From: Gnetum montanum
Taxonomy: Eukaryota; Streptophyta; Gnetopsida; Gnetales; Gnetaceae
Direction: 5' to 3'
DNA: 28,230 nucleotides
NCBI GenBank assembly: GCA_015680685.1
Contig: MNCI01018262.1
Location: 186,423 to 214,652, forward strand
A program made the position numbers and the translations under genes. Below the pieces are notes generated by a model. It did no database searches. It was not told where the DNA came from and saw nothing but the letters and a program-made list of their open reading frames with translations. Below, piece after piece: positions 19,798-28,230 of the stretch (its first letter is position 1; every line of letters starts with the position of its first letter).

Positions 19798-22641
19798 ATG
19801 ATTACAAATGATACCGAAACCCAAAAGACTACAGGAGAAAGGACCATCCCAACTAAGGGACAAGCAACCAAGAGGAAAAAGAGGCTAGCAACCACTCTAG
19901 CCTTGAGAAGAAGTAGTTGAAACACATGCCATGGGACCTCTTCAAGAGGAGCCTGAAGTGGAATTTGTTTGCTAAATTCCCACTGTTGAAATTGGTCAAT
20001 CACAACAGGACGAGGTGCTTGGGCCTAGAACGAATTTGGAAGTCACCTTGATTGAGGCTTTCTTTAGGCAAATTCACACTAAGCAGGTCAAAAACTGTGG
20101 TTCTTCAAGAACTTAACTTTGGTTTCTTCTTAGACTTGGTGCTAGAAGAGGTTAAAACATAACTACAAGCCTCTCCCATTTGCCCTATCTTCATGTCTAG
20201 TTGGAAGTTATACATGGAAAAGACATACCTATTCTGGACCAATAGGTAAGTAGACACCACGATCATGATCAAGAACATCAATGTGTCCTATTTTGTGAAG
20301 GCTATCTTAGAGGCCCTTGGGTTTCCTGATAGTGAGGCAACCTTAGAAGAGATTTCAACACAAGAAAACCTAGATGTCAAGAGGGAGTGGGTCCAACAAT
20401 TCTATGGAGTGAACCGTAAGGAGTATGATGCACTCATCAAGGTAGAAAGGTCCTATTTCAAAATTGTAGCCTATCACCTTGACCCAATGGTGAGGCCAAG
20501 TAAAATCACTGCCTTCTTTGTCTATGCATGTGCCACAACTCATATTCTTGGAGATTGAGAAAAAGGTTCAAAGAAAATGATCATGGGAGGAAGATAGTCT
20601 CCTTCACTTGCCTCATTAGAAAACTCTGCAAAAGAGGAGGCATAGCCTATTATGCCAATGATGTACTTTGTCATGCTTCTGCCACATCTTGGTAGAAGAT
20701 TATGAAGGATAAAGTACCTAACAAGTTGAAATAAGAGGAGTGGCCACCACCACCACCAACTTAAGAAACAACATTGAAGGCTTGTGCTACCATTGAGCAC
20801 ATGCAAAAGCTTTGTGACCAACTCCTACAACAACAACAAGAAAGATCAAGTAGTGGGGACCCATTAGTCTACTAGCTAGCTTTGGGCCATTTGAATGATG
20901 TCACTCAAATAATAAGTTGGTTGGAGGAGACTACACAACTATTCTCTGACAAAAGGATGTAGGCACCTACAAGGTCGAATCTAAGAACTCGGGAGGTGAT
21001 GGTGTCCATCCTAGGACAACAATAATTCCTAGAGACCTCTAGGAATGCTACCACTTTTTTGGTGCATCTAGTAGTGTGTGAGGGGATAATTGTCTTCATG
21101 ATGCAGCATCACTTATAGGAGATAGTAGTAAAGGTGGTGGCTAACCATATGGCAAAGGCCCTAAATGCACCTATAGCTAGCATGTAGAACATTGCTTCAC
21201 TTAGGGACATGCAGACACCTGTAGGAGCAACTAGGAGGCTAAGTGTAGCCCTACATGAGAAGGTTTTTGAAAAACTAGTGGGTAGTAGGCAACCACTTCT
21301 GGAGATCTTTGATCTTCCAGATAACATCACTACTACCTAGTCAAAGCTAGTGAAAGCTAAGGACAAGCTCATCATCACTAATGCCCAACTCAAGGTAACA
21401 ACATCAAAAATAGATGGTTGGCTACTAGGGTTACAAAGTTAAAAGCCTAATTAGCTAATCCTACCATTCTTAGCTAAGTAGTAACAAGGGATGAATATTT
21501 TTTACAACTTCAAAATAGATTAAAAGAGGTTGAGAATGCAAAGGAGATGATGATCTTTGATGCATCCCTATTGGAGGCCTTGGCTACCACATCAAGAAGG
21601 ACTTGTCACAAGTCCACAAGGAGAATCTAATTCTAACCAAAGACAACCACTACCTATAGAATATTGAGTCACAAAAAGATCAAATAAAGGAATTTGTGCA
21701 ATAGTAGTAGGAACAACTTGCCAAGGTGAACATGGACTTGAGGAGGTTGGCTACTAAAAATTAAAATCTCTCGATGGAAGAGGTTCATGTGCTTCACCAA
21801 AAATCAACCATTAAGATAGCTACCTAGAAGAATGAAGCCTTCAAGTTTTAACGAGTTAAAAATCACTATAGGAACAAGGTTGGGCTTCTTAAAGAAGTCA
21901 ATAAAAAAGAAATGCAACTAGATAAGATGAAGATGAATAAGGCTCTCCAACAACTCCAACAAAGAGGCAACGTGTGGCAACCCATCTTTGATGGACTAAA
22001 CACTAAAAAAAGCTAAAATTTGCCTAAAGGAGTTGCAAATCAAGGAGATGACTGAACACATAGAGTTAGCCAACCTTCAATATGCAAACTTGACAATGTT
22101 GATTGTCAAAAGGTTGTATTCAAAACTAGAGAAACAAGTGGCCAACTCATACCTCCTATATGAGGTAGAGTTTAAGCATGACAAAGGCATAAAGAAAAAG
22201 AAAAAGCTAAAAATTACTAATTTCGAGCTTGAAGTTCTTAGAGACTGGTTCACATATCAAAGATCAATTGCTAAGAACCTAGCCAAAAGAATGAACGCTT
22301 ACCAAGGGTTGCAAGACCTTATTAGAATGTTCGACATCAAACGTAAATAATTTGTTGCCTGGTTCACGAATGTTAAGGAGTTGTTCTTGACCATGATCTA
22401 TTCATGGGATGTTCTTGTACCAACTCACATCGGTGATTCTGCATGGACTATGTACAATCCCAAGATTAAGGAGGAGAAGATCAAGGCACTCTTGGATGCC
22501 TTTCACCTTTCACAAGAAGTAGCAGCTCTAGCAGGATAGTTGCAACCATTGCTACAACCTCAACTACCACTACCATGAGCATTGGAGGCTACAGAAGGTC
22601 CTTCAAAATCCCAGGAGCCTTCACCTCCTAGCACTGTCTAA
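19798..22641 (+). pseudogene. Long 3' ORF with plant-transposon-protein-like domain and coiled coil (copy 2)
   Basis: From ATG 19798 to TAA 22639-22641, about 947 codons, nearly the same length as in copy 1. The start MITNDTETQKTTGERTIPTK aligns with copy 1 and is followed by a basic KRKKR (19870-19884) that could act as a nuclear localisation signal. The best-kept block is 20265-20558 (REWVQQFYGVNRKEYDAL, HLDPMVRPSKITAFFVYAC). After a frameshift comes FTCLIRKLCKRGGI (20600-20641); together they recall the putative plant transposon protein domain. A Gln run (20828-20839) and charged heptad-like sequence follow. The C-terminal part is open at 22033-22350 and on in the same frame to the last stop (VKELFLTM, IKALLDAFHL, Pro-rich end). 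Function unknown. Confidence 0.65.
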
Positions 22642-22876
22642 TCCTCTCTTCATCTTTGGTTGTTAGAGGATTTCTAGCTATCCAATTTTGTAAGGATGTT
22701 CAACTTTTTTTCTTCAACATCCATTTTGTAATCATTGTAAATCTGTATAATCAAGCACTTAGACTTAGTTAGTGAGTTAGACAATATGTGGTTTCATACC
22801 TTCCTAATTTTGTAGGAAGCTTGATCCTCCTTTTGTTCACTCGAGGATGAGTTTTTAGTTAGTTGTGGGGGAAGAA
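22642..22876 (+). other. 3' untranslated part and polypurine tract (copy 2)
   Basis: T-rich sequence, then GGATGAGTTTTTAGTTAGTT and the purine run TGGGGGAAGAA at 22866-22876, directly followed by TGAACC. A polypurine tract immediately before a TG LTR start is where plus-strand DNA synthesis is primed. Better preserved than in copy 1. Confidence 0.75.
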
Positions 22877-22960
22877 TGAACCATCATTGGGCTATGTCCA
22901 TGGACATGCATTGACACATCCCTGTCAATGCATGATTTGATGTGTCAACATAGCATCTGG
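22877..22960 (+). repeat. Truncated 3' LTR of family X copy 2 (U3 only)
   Basis: Begins TGAACC after the polypurine tract and aligns with the U3 start of the copy 1 LTR. It contains two nested perfect inverted repeats: CATTGACA/TGTCAATG (22909-22930) and TTGACACATC/GATGTGTCAA (22911-22920 and 22939-22948). At 22961 it passes into minus-strand RNase H sequence. The TATAAA just beyond the junction belongs to that sequence, since the same bases occur at 27456-27463. The rest of the LTR is missing. Confidence 0.7.
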
Positions 22961-23176
22961 ATCTACTTATATAAAGCTTACTCACCACCCTACTCAATGC
23001 AACTACTACTTTATTAGTCTTGGCAAGCCTATATTTAATACTGAAATCAAAATTAGCAAGCAACTCCACCCATCTACATTGTCATAGGTTAAACTATGGC
23101 TGACTTATAAGATATTGGAGGCTCTTATGGTCAATCCAAATAGTAACTTGCTTCCCATATAGATAATGCTACCAAA
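22961..23176 (-). pseudogene. Inverted RNase H fragment of the chromovirus-like element
   Basis: The minus strand reads MELLANFDFSIKYRLAKTNK and ALSRVVSKLYI, the end of a gypsy RNase H (ELL.DFDF.I.Y..GK.N.VADALSR). It aligns without gaps to the reverse complement of 27255-27470 with 11 mismatches in 216 bases by hand (about 95%). The likeness ends at 22961, exactly opposite the point where the other arm meets a family X LTR. Confidence 0.85.
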
Positions 23177-23410
23177 TCTTTAATGCATGGGCCACGATAT
23201 CGCATCGGCCGCAATATCACGTATGCGATGTATTGTACACCCCAACAATTTTATCACGTATGCGGCCCCAAAAATTTTGATTTGGTAGCATTAAAGATAT
23301 CACGTAATATCTTCTTTGGGCATATCATATGTGATACCGTGACCCCAAAATTTTTTGAGGATTTTCTACTTGTTTCATCCTTTTTGGCCCCAACAATTTT
23401 AATTGGTGGG
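23177..23410. repeat. Cluster of short repeats with a 15-bp foldback
   Basis: ATATCACGTATGCG (23214), TTATCACGTATGCGG (23251) and ATATCACGTAATAT (23297) are variants of one motif. CCCCAACAATTTT occurs at 23240 and identically at 23388, with variants at 23266 and 23343. GATTTGGTAGCATTA at 23279-23293 is the exact inverse of 23164-23178, inside the end of the RNase H arm. CG dinucleotides are more frequent at 23190-23270 than in the neighbourhood. This may be a non-autonomous DNA transposon or junction filler; I cannot name it. Confidence 0.5.
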
Positions 23411-24985
23411 TTGTCTCTACCTTTTCCCTGTATTTTTGTGTTGGATTAGTGTATATGATCATGCGATGGGGGCATGTGGGGCAGATGGCTCAAAGTCTAA
23501 GCTTAGGCATGTTATTTTGCATATTTCCAAAAATTGTATGATTTTGGTTACAAATTATTTATTAATATATATGGGATGTATGGTATGATGTGGACTTGTG
23601 AAATATGATATGTAATGTTGATGAGATTGGTATGATAGGAATATTCTATTTTTAGGGCCTATAGGGGTGCAAGCTTTCTTGGAAGCTCCAATCCTTTAGG
23701 ATGGTAATTAAATATTATTAAATATTAGGTTATTAATCAGACTTTAAACGTGCATAACTTTGCTTTCAAGAGTCTAATTTAGGTAAAATTAGTGTTTTTG
23801 GGATCATTTTGGGAAGTACTTTCTAATCATGGGATTAGTTTTCTCTTTGGGAATATATCATTTTAAAGGTTATTATAGTGGTCATTTGTATGGAAGTACG
23901 TGTCTTTTGAGGAATAGGATATTATTTTTTCATATCGAGGTCTTCATGTTACTTTGTTGCATCGTGGTATCATTTTCATGGAACGACTATAACTATTAGG
24001 GGTGGATATGTGCAGTTATGTTTGTTTGGGTGTGTTGTGCTTATGACATGTGTTCGCTTAAGCTAGCCAAACTATATGTATGTTTTCGCGATGATGCTTG
24101 TGATGATCATTGGTAGGTAGTGCTAGCATTAGGGTGTGGACCAGTTGGTGATGAGGCACCTTGGAGGTAGTATGGATTGACCCCCATTGTGATGCATTGG
24201 TGAGGCTCCTATCTTAGGTTTCATCTCATGAGTGGGAGAGCGTAGGTTTGTTTGTTCCTATGGCTGGACTATGGCATAGTTGTGTTCATTCATATCGCCA
24301 ATCCTCTAGAATGCTAGTGGTTGCAGGTCACAGGTTGACGAACCCTAGCACCAGTTGGATAAATAAAAGACTAATAAAATACATGCAAGTAATGGTTGTT
24401 ATGAGTACTCATGGCAACATTTCACATGCTACATTGAGAAAAAATATGCTAGCAACCACATGGGCTATGTATGTGGTAGTATTGGTTTGTAAGTCATATC
24501 GTTGAGAATAGGTATTCTATTTGGATTATGATTGTGGATCATGGACTATCTATGGTATATCATGGATATGATGACATGGGCATGATAGATGATGTTAGAC
24601 CATGGCTTTGTTTGTGATTGTATGATAGTATGTTAGCTTTATGGATGATATGGTGTGCATTGTTTTGAGCATGCATAAGACTAATAGTGGTTGCAGGTTG
24701 CCTCATTCTCCACTCCTCTCCTCTAGTGCAGCACTTGTCAACCATCTAGCATGGGAAGTGTAAAGGCTTTACACTCAGTTGTGTACTAACTTGATTTAAT
24801 TACAAGTGAAAGGTGTAGGAGCCTAAACGAGCATGGAGAGAGAGAATAGAGGAGGGGAAATCCTTCAGTGCTTGGTTACTGTATATTTTCATGTACATTA
24901 GTGTGGACTAGATATCCTTGTATGAAAGTCTATGTACTTTTCTATATACAATGATGAGGTTGTTAGAGGACTATATACGATGATT
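23411..24985 (+). other. Probable LTR and leader of the chromovirus-like element
   Basis: No coding motifs. A block at about 23735-23825 (GTGCATAACTTTGCTTTCAA, then GAGTCTAATTTAGG and TTTTTGGGATCATTTTGGG) resembles a sequence style common in LTRs of plant Tekay/Del chromoviruses, and gag follows. A short similarity (GTGGTTGCAGGT at 24309 and 24686) is internal. LTR ends, primer-binding site and TATA box could not be placed, so the label rests on position and style. Confidence 0.35.
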
Positions 24986-24989
24986 TTTG

Positions 24990-25461
24990 CCATTTGTATC
25001 ATGGTAGTTGATCTGTGGCGGAGTATGATGCTCATTTCTCTGAGTTGAGTAGTCATGTATCCCAAATGCAGATAGATGCTCAAGCATGGATGAACAGGTT
25101 TGTTCGAGGTTTGAGACCATCTTTGAAGGATCACCTATTACCTCTTAGATTAACTTCCTATGATGAAGCTAGAGCAATAGCCATGGATTTAGAGAGGAGT
25201 CATAGGGAGGATACAACATGTAGAGAGAGGCGATAGGGGCAGAAGAGAGGACCAACATCTGGAGAGAGGCTTAGCCCCTCTAAGCAAGATCATGGCCATG
25301 AAGGAGAGCATTCAACACCTACTCATGATCCTATTGTTGGAGCTAGTCATGGAGTTATTGTTTGTTATAGATGTGGGCAACCTGGTCATCTACAGACAGA
25401 TTACTAAAAATGTTTTGCATGTGGGTAGCTAGGGCATCAAGCTCGAGAGTGCCCAAAGTAG
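24990..25461 (+). pseudogene. gag with two CCHC zinc knuckles (chromovirus-like)
   Basis: SVAEYDAHFSELSSHV (from 25012) and WMNRFVRGLRPSLKDHLL (about 25090), then SYDEARAIAMDLE, match the C-terminal half of the plant retrotransposon gag domain (PF03732 type), which forms the particle. A Ser/Arg-rich linker leads to CYRCGQPGHLQTDY (25363-25404), a zinc knuckle whose last Cys is Tyr. A second, CFACG-stop-LGHQAREC (25411-25452), keeps its C-C-H-C set apart from the internal stop at 25426. The N-terminal half of gag was not recognised; a TGA at 25009 closes the open frame. Confidence 0.8.
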
Positions 25462-25905
25462 GTACGTAATAGTGGAGGAGGCAAAGGTTGAGGATAGAGA
25501 CCTCTAGTTCATGGTGGACGTGTAGCACTAGTCACTCAGCATGGAGGAGGGGACAAGAGGACTCAAGGTTGGGTGTATGCCTTAACAAACTAACCTTTGG
25601 ATGTGTAACCAAACATAGTGATGGAGATGAGAGGTAAGATTTTGGGCTTTGTTGTGTTAATGTTATTTCATCCAGGTGCTAGCCATTCTTTCATAGATCC
25701 TATGGTTGCACATCATGTAGCTCTTGTATTTCATTCTTTTTCTCCTAGGTTGATGGTATCTTCTACTAGGGGTCATGAAACTCAAGTTGATCAAGTGTGT
25801 AGGAATGTGCCAGTAGACTTAGAAGGTGTGCGGTGGGTTAGTGATTTACATTTTATGGATCTTGGGGTATATGATGTTATTTTAGGGGTGGATTGGTTAT
25901 CATAG
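25462..25905 (+). pseudogene. Protease (chromovirus-like)
   Basis: The open stretch 25618-25905 has GASHSFIDPMVAHHVAL where chromovirus proteases have (D)SGASHSFI, and ends with VNVPVDLEGV-like and MDLGVYDVILGVDWLS (about 25858), the usual close of this protease domain. The catalytic Asp codon is CAT (His) at 25669-25671 and the next residue is Pro, so the enzyme would be inactive even without stops. It lies in the same frame as gag and the first part of RT. Confidence 0.82.
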
Positions 25906-26790
25906 TTCAATGCTAGTTTGGATTGTTGGCAAAAGCTCCCATGACTACAATCAATTGATGGTGTTCTAATTGAGGTACAAACTCATCCAAGGACTATGCA
26001 CTTGAAATTAGTTTCCTCTTGGATGTACCGTAGGATGCTTCAAAAAGGGCATGAATGCTTTGTGGCTACAATCTATAAAACAAATATGGTGGAGATAGAT
26101 CAAATTCCTATGGTTCATGAATTCCTTGATGTATTATAGTCCAGATTATTGGATTTTCCATTGAGGCAAGAGATTGAGTTCAAGATTGAACTTAAACCTG
26201 GTACAAAGCCTATTTCTAAGGCTTCACACAAGATGTTTGCTATAGAGCTAGCAGAGCTAAACATTCAACTACAAGAATTATTGGATAAAGGCCTTATTCA
26301 ACCTGGTGTATTATCATGGGATACACCTGTGTTATTTGTAAAAAATAAGGATTGGGGGTTTGTGGTTATGCATAGATTATAGGCAATTAAACCAAGTGAC
26401 TATGAAGAATAGATATCCTTTGCCATGCATTGATGACTTGTTGGATCAACTTTGGGGAGCTCATGTATTCTCAAAGATTGATCTCAAGTTTAGGTATCAT
26501 CAAGTGTAGGTTTGTGAGCAAGATGTGTTAAAGACAACATTCAGAACATGGTATGGCCACTATGAGTTTTTGGTGCTACCCTTTGTGTTGACAAATACAC
26601 CAGAAGTTTTCATGCACCTCATGAATAATGTGATGCATTCATTCCTAGATTAGTTTGTGATTGTGTTCATCGATGATATCTTAGTATATTCTCCTAATGA
26701 GAAATTGCATGTAGAGCATTTGCAGATGATTTTATAGACTTTGAGGGGATACCAATTGTATGCTCAGCTGTCAAACTATTCATTTTGGTA
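25906..26790 (+). pseudogene. Reverse transcriptase (chromovirus-like)
   Basis: The linker ends with VATIYKTNMVEIDQIPMVHE (about 26064-26120). RT begins [20 protein letters not shown] (26155) and SKASHKM, then [20 protein letters not shown] and VLFVKNKD. A frameshift near 26360 precedes [19 protein letters not shown] (26369), [27 protein letters not shown] (about 26550) and VIVFIDDILVYS with catalytic FIDD at 26666-26677. The polymerase residues themselves look intact. In-frame stops fall mostly where related elements have Gln, for example D-stop-FVIVF and L-stop-TLR. Confidence 0.87.
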
Positions 26791-27470
26791 ATTAGAGATT
26801 CAATTCTTAGGACATGTGGTCTTAGCAGCTAGTATCTCTATGGATCCTACAAAGATTATAGTTGATCGTGATTTTCCTAAGCCACAATTAGTTAGGGAGG
26901 TAAAAAGCTTGTTGTGGTTACCAGGATATTATCAGAGGTTTGTGGAACATTTCTCTTGCATGGCATCTGCTTTGACCTAGTTATTGAGAAAAGAGGCTAA
27001 CTTTACTTAAGGCCTAGCTTGTCAAGCTACATTTGAGGAGTTGAAGCATAGATTGGTGACTACTCCTATGCTAATATCTCCTACACTAGGACATCCATAT
27101 GATGTTAGTATTGATGCTTTAGGGGATGGATTTGGTTGTGTGTTGATGCAGGATCGATAGGTTATGGCTTATGCATCCCATCAATTAAGGTCACATGAAA
27201 CTAGATATCCCATGCATGATCTAGATTTGGGTGTTGTGATCTTTGCATTAAATATTTGGTAGCATTATCTATATGGGAAGCAAGTTACTATTTGGACTGA
27301 CCATAAGAGCCTCCAATATCTTATGAGTTAGCCATAGTTAAACCTATGACAATGTACATGGGTGGAGCTGCTTGCTAATTTTGATTTTAGTATTAAATAC
27401 AGGCTTGCCAAGACTAATAAAGTAGTAGATGCATTGAGTAGGGTGGTGAGTAAGCTTTATATAAGGAGAT
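26791..27470 (+). pseudogene. RT thumb/connection and RNase H (chromovirus-like)
   Basis: After FLGHVV (about 26807) and PGYYQRFVEHFS (about 26921), RNase H reads SIDALGDGFGCVLMQ (27111), [20 protein letters not shown] (about 27165), FALNIW-stop-HYLYGK, TIWTDHKSLQYL (27289) and VELLANFDFSIKYRL (27362), then DALSRVVSKLYIRR at the end. The acidic residues of DA, HDL and TDH are present. At least six stops lie in this part. The coding sequence breaks off at 27470 where LTR sequence begins; 27255-27470 is the right arm of the inverted pair. Confidence 0.87.
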
Positions 27471-27554
27471 TGATGAGTGGCGAGGTACCCCTACACTCAA
27501 CCATACGANTAGATTGATGAGTGGCGAGGTACCCCTACACTCAACCATACGAAT
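27467..27554. repeat. Exact 44-bp tandem duplication across an N
   Basis: 27467-27510 and 27511-27554 are identical apart from one unknown base (N at 27509, A at 27553). The unit starts with AGAT of the RNase H flank and contains the first 40 bases of the inverted LTR. An unmerged overlap at a contig join is the likeliest cause, as the lone N sits near the end of the first unit. Confidence 0.85.
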
Positions 27555-28230
27555 ACGAGCATTATACACACGATCCAGTCGAACTCCACAAACTAAGTGC
27601 CTACATGCCTTATGCAACACTTAAGGTTAATCGTTCATTTTCTTCCCAAACTTACTTGTATTTTTTACGGTTGTATGGTTAAGTAAGTCTGAGGTATGTG
27701 ATTTTTATATCTTTTATGTTTTACCGCCTATGCTAGGAGGAGAAAGGGTGAAGAGACTAAGTAACTAACTTTAACTAACTAAGTTCTAATGCCTAGCATC
27801 AGTATCTGTCCCACTTGCCATTCACACCCTGAACCAATGCAACCTTCTGGGATTACCAAACTCTATTCGTTGCTAGGATTACCAAGCATAATACACGTGC
27901 TCAAAGCGGTTGTATTGGAATGCATTTAACTAGGAGGTAAGGGTTGAGAGATATTTAATTAATTGATAAAGCATTTAAACATTAACAATAATTGAAGTCC
28001 TATTTAGCTTAGTCAATGCACTGCAAGGTTTATCCAAAATTTCATATTTATTGTCATACACAATTGTGTGCTCAGGTACAGAATTGCTTGAATAAAGATC
28101 CGTTCACTTTGGGACTCCTACTGTGGGTACACGGAAATTATTCTAACTTTGGAATGGAAAAATGGCAAGAGTTTGGCTACAGTCTAGATCTATATAGATA
28201 AACAAGGGAGCCTCTTATTTATAGATTTGG
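27471..28230 (-). repeat. Family X LTR on the minus strand (continues past the window)
   Basis: The reverse complement aligns with 11249-11998: TATA box (CTATAAATA at about 28214-28222), hairpin arms at 28060-28069 and 28078-28087, poly(A) signal at 28047-28052, and the LTR end CTCATCA opposite 27471. Since RNase H sequence, and no primer-binding site, follows its U5 end, it is a 3' LTR or solo LTR inserted in the chromovirus-like element. Its U3 start would lie about 120 bp beyond the right edge. Divergence from the copy 1 LTR is considerable. Confidence 0.8.

Larger units (their letters stand above)
15095..22960 (+). mobile_element. Family X copy 2: 5'-truncated Athila-like Ty3/gypsy element
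   Basis: Colinear with copy 1 from the first residues of RT to the start of the 3' LTR. The offset is 11515 bp in RT, about 11540 in integrase and 11748 at the LTR. Identity in the short RT stretch I aligned is about three quarters. Sequence upstream of about 15095 does not align with copy 1, so gag, protease and the 5' LTR are missing. The 3' LTR is cut after 84 bp by the inverted RNase H fragment. Both copies point the same way. Confidence 0.85.
23600..27470 (+). mobile_element. Chromovirus-like Ty3/gypsy element, truncated after RNase H
   Basis: Order: probable leader, gag with two zinc knuckles, protease, RT, RNase H. The wording ([44 protein letters not shown]) is that of the chromovirus clade, nearest to Tekay/Del from memory. 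gag, protease and the start of RT are in one frame. One frameshift near 26360 moves the rest to another frame, which then holds for 1.1 kb. Integrase and chromodomain are absent because a minus-strand family X LTR begins at 27471. Confidence 0.8.

Noticed and set aside
22884-23069. Minus-strand ORF as a small gene
   Set aside because: It is the RNase H fragment joined to the truncated family X LTR, so a chimera of two mobile-element remnants.
1-28230. Host genes, tRNA or rRNA genes, CRISPR arrays
   Set aside because: No ORF outside the mobile elements has recognisable domains or intron-exon logic. No tRNA or rRNA motifs and no spaced identical repeats were seen.

Overview
The window looks like a stretch of a large, retrotransposon-filled plant nuclear genome, probably a gymnosperm. 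The reasons are decayed Ty3/gypsy elements, a LINE tail, AT-rich sequence with few CpG and no recognisable host gene. The species cannot be told from the sequence. No tRNA, rRNA, CRISPR array or intact cellular gene was found; every coding region seen is a broken mobile-element gene.

Layout. (1) 1-2000 is unassigned AT-rich DNA with a short degenerate tandem repeat. (2) About 2005-11998 is a decayed Ty3/gypsy element of Athila-like type, called family X copy 1 here. It holds the gag end, protease, RT, RNase H, integrase, a 1.9 kb spacer, a 939-codon 3' ORF, a worn polypurine tract and an 870 bp 3' LTR (11129-11998). (3) 11999-13850 is unassigned and has a palindrome plus direct repeats. (4) About 13940-14480 is a minus-strand LINE 3' fragment with a 96-base gap inside it. 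(5) About 15095-22960 is family X copy 2, colinear with copy 1 at an offset of about 11.5 kb. It is 5'-truncated at the start of RT and keeps only 84 bp of its 3' LTR. (6) 22961-23176 is a minus-strand RNase H fragment of a different, chromovirus-type gypsy element. (7) 23177-27470 is a plus-strand chromovirus-like element (probable LTR/leader, gag with two zinc knuckles, protease, RT, RNase H). It is cut off at 27470 by a minus-strand family X LTR that runs off the right edge.

How it fits together. Family X would have used gag-pol for reverse transcription and integration. It also carried a long ORF after pol, with a domain resembling the putative plant transposon protein family and a long coiled-coil-like tail. 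A TATA-containing segment resembling the element's own LTR U3 lies about 435 bp upstream of that ORF in both copies, so an internal promoter is possible. Both copies share several disabling changes. The chromovirus RNase H fragment occurs as two inverted arms, about 95% identical by hand alignment. Both arms stop at the same base against family X LTR sequence, which suggests that a nested-insertion junction was duplicated in inverted orientation. Identities and counts given here were made by eye.
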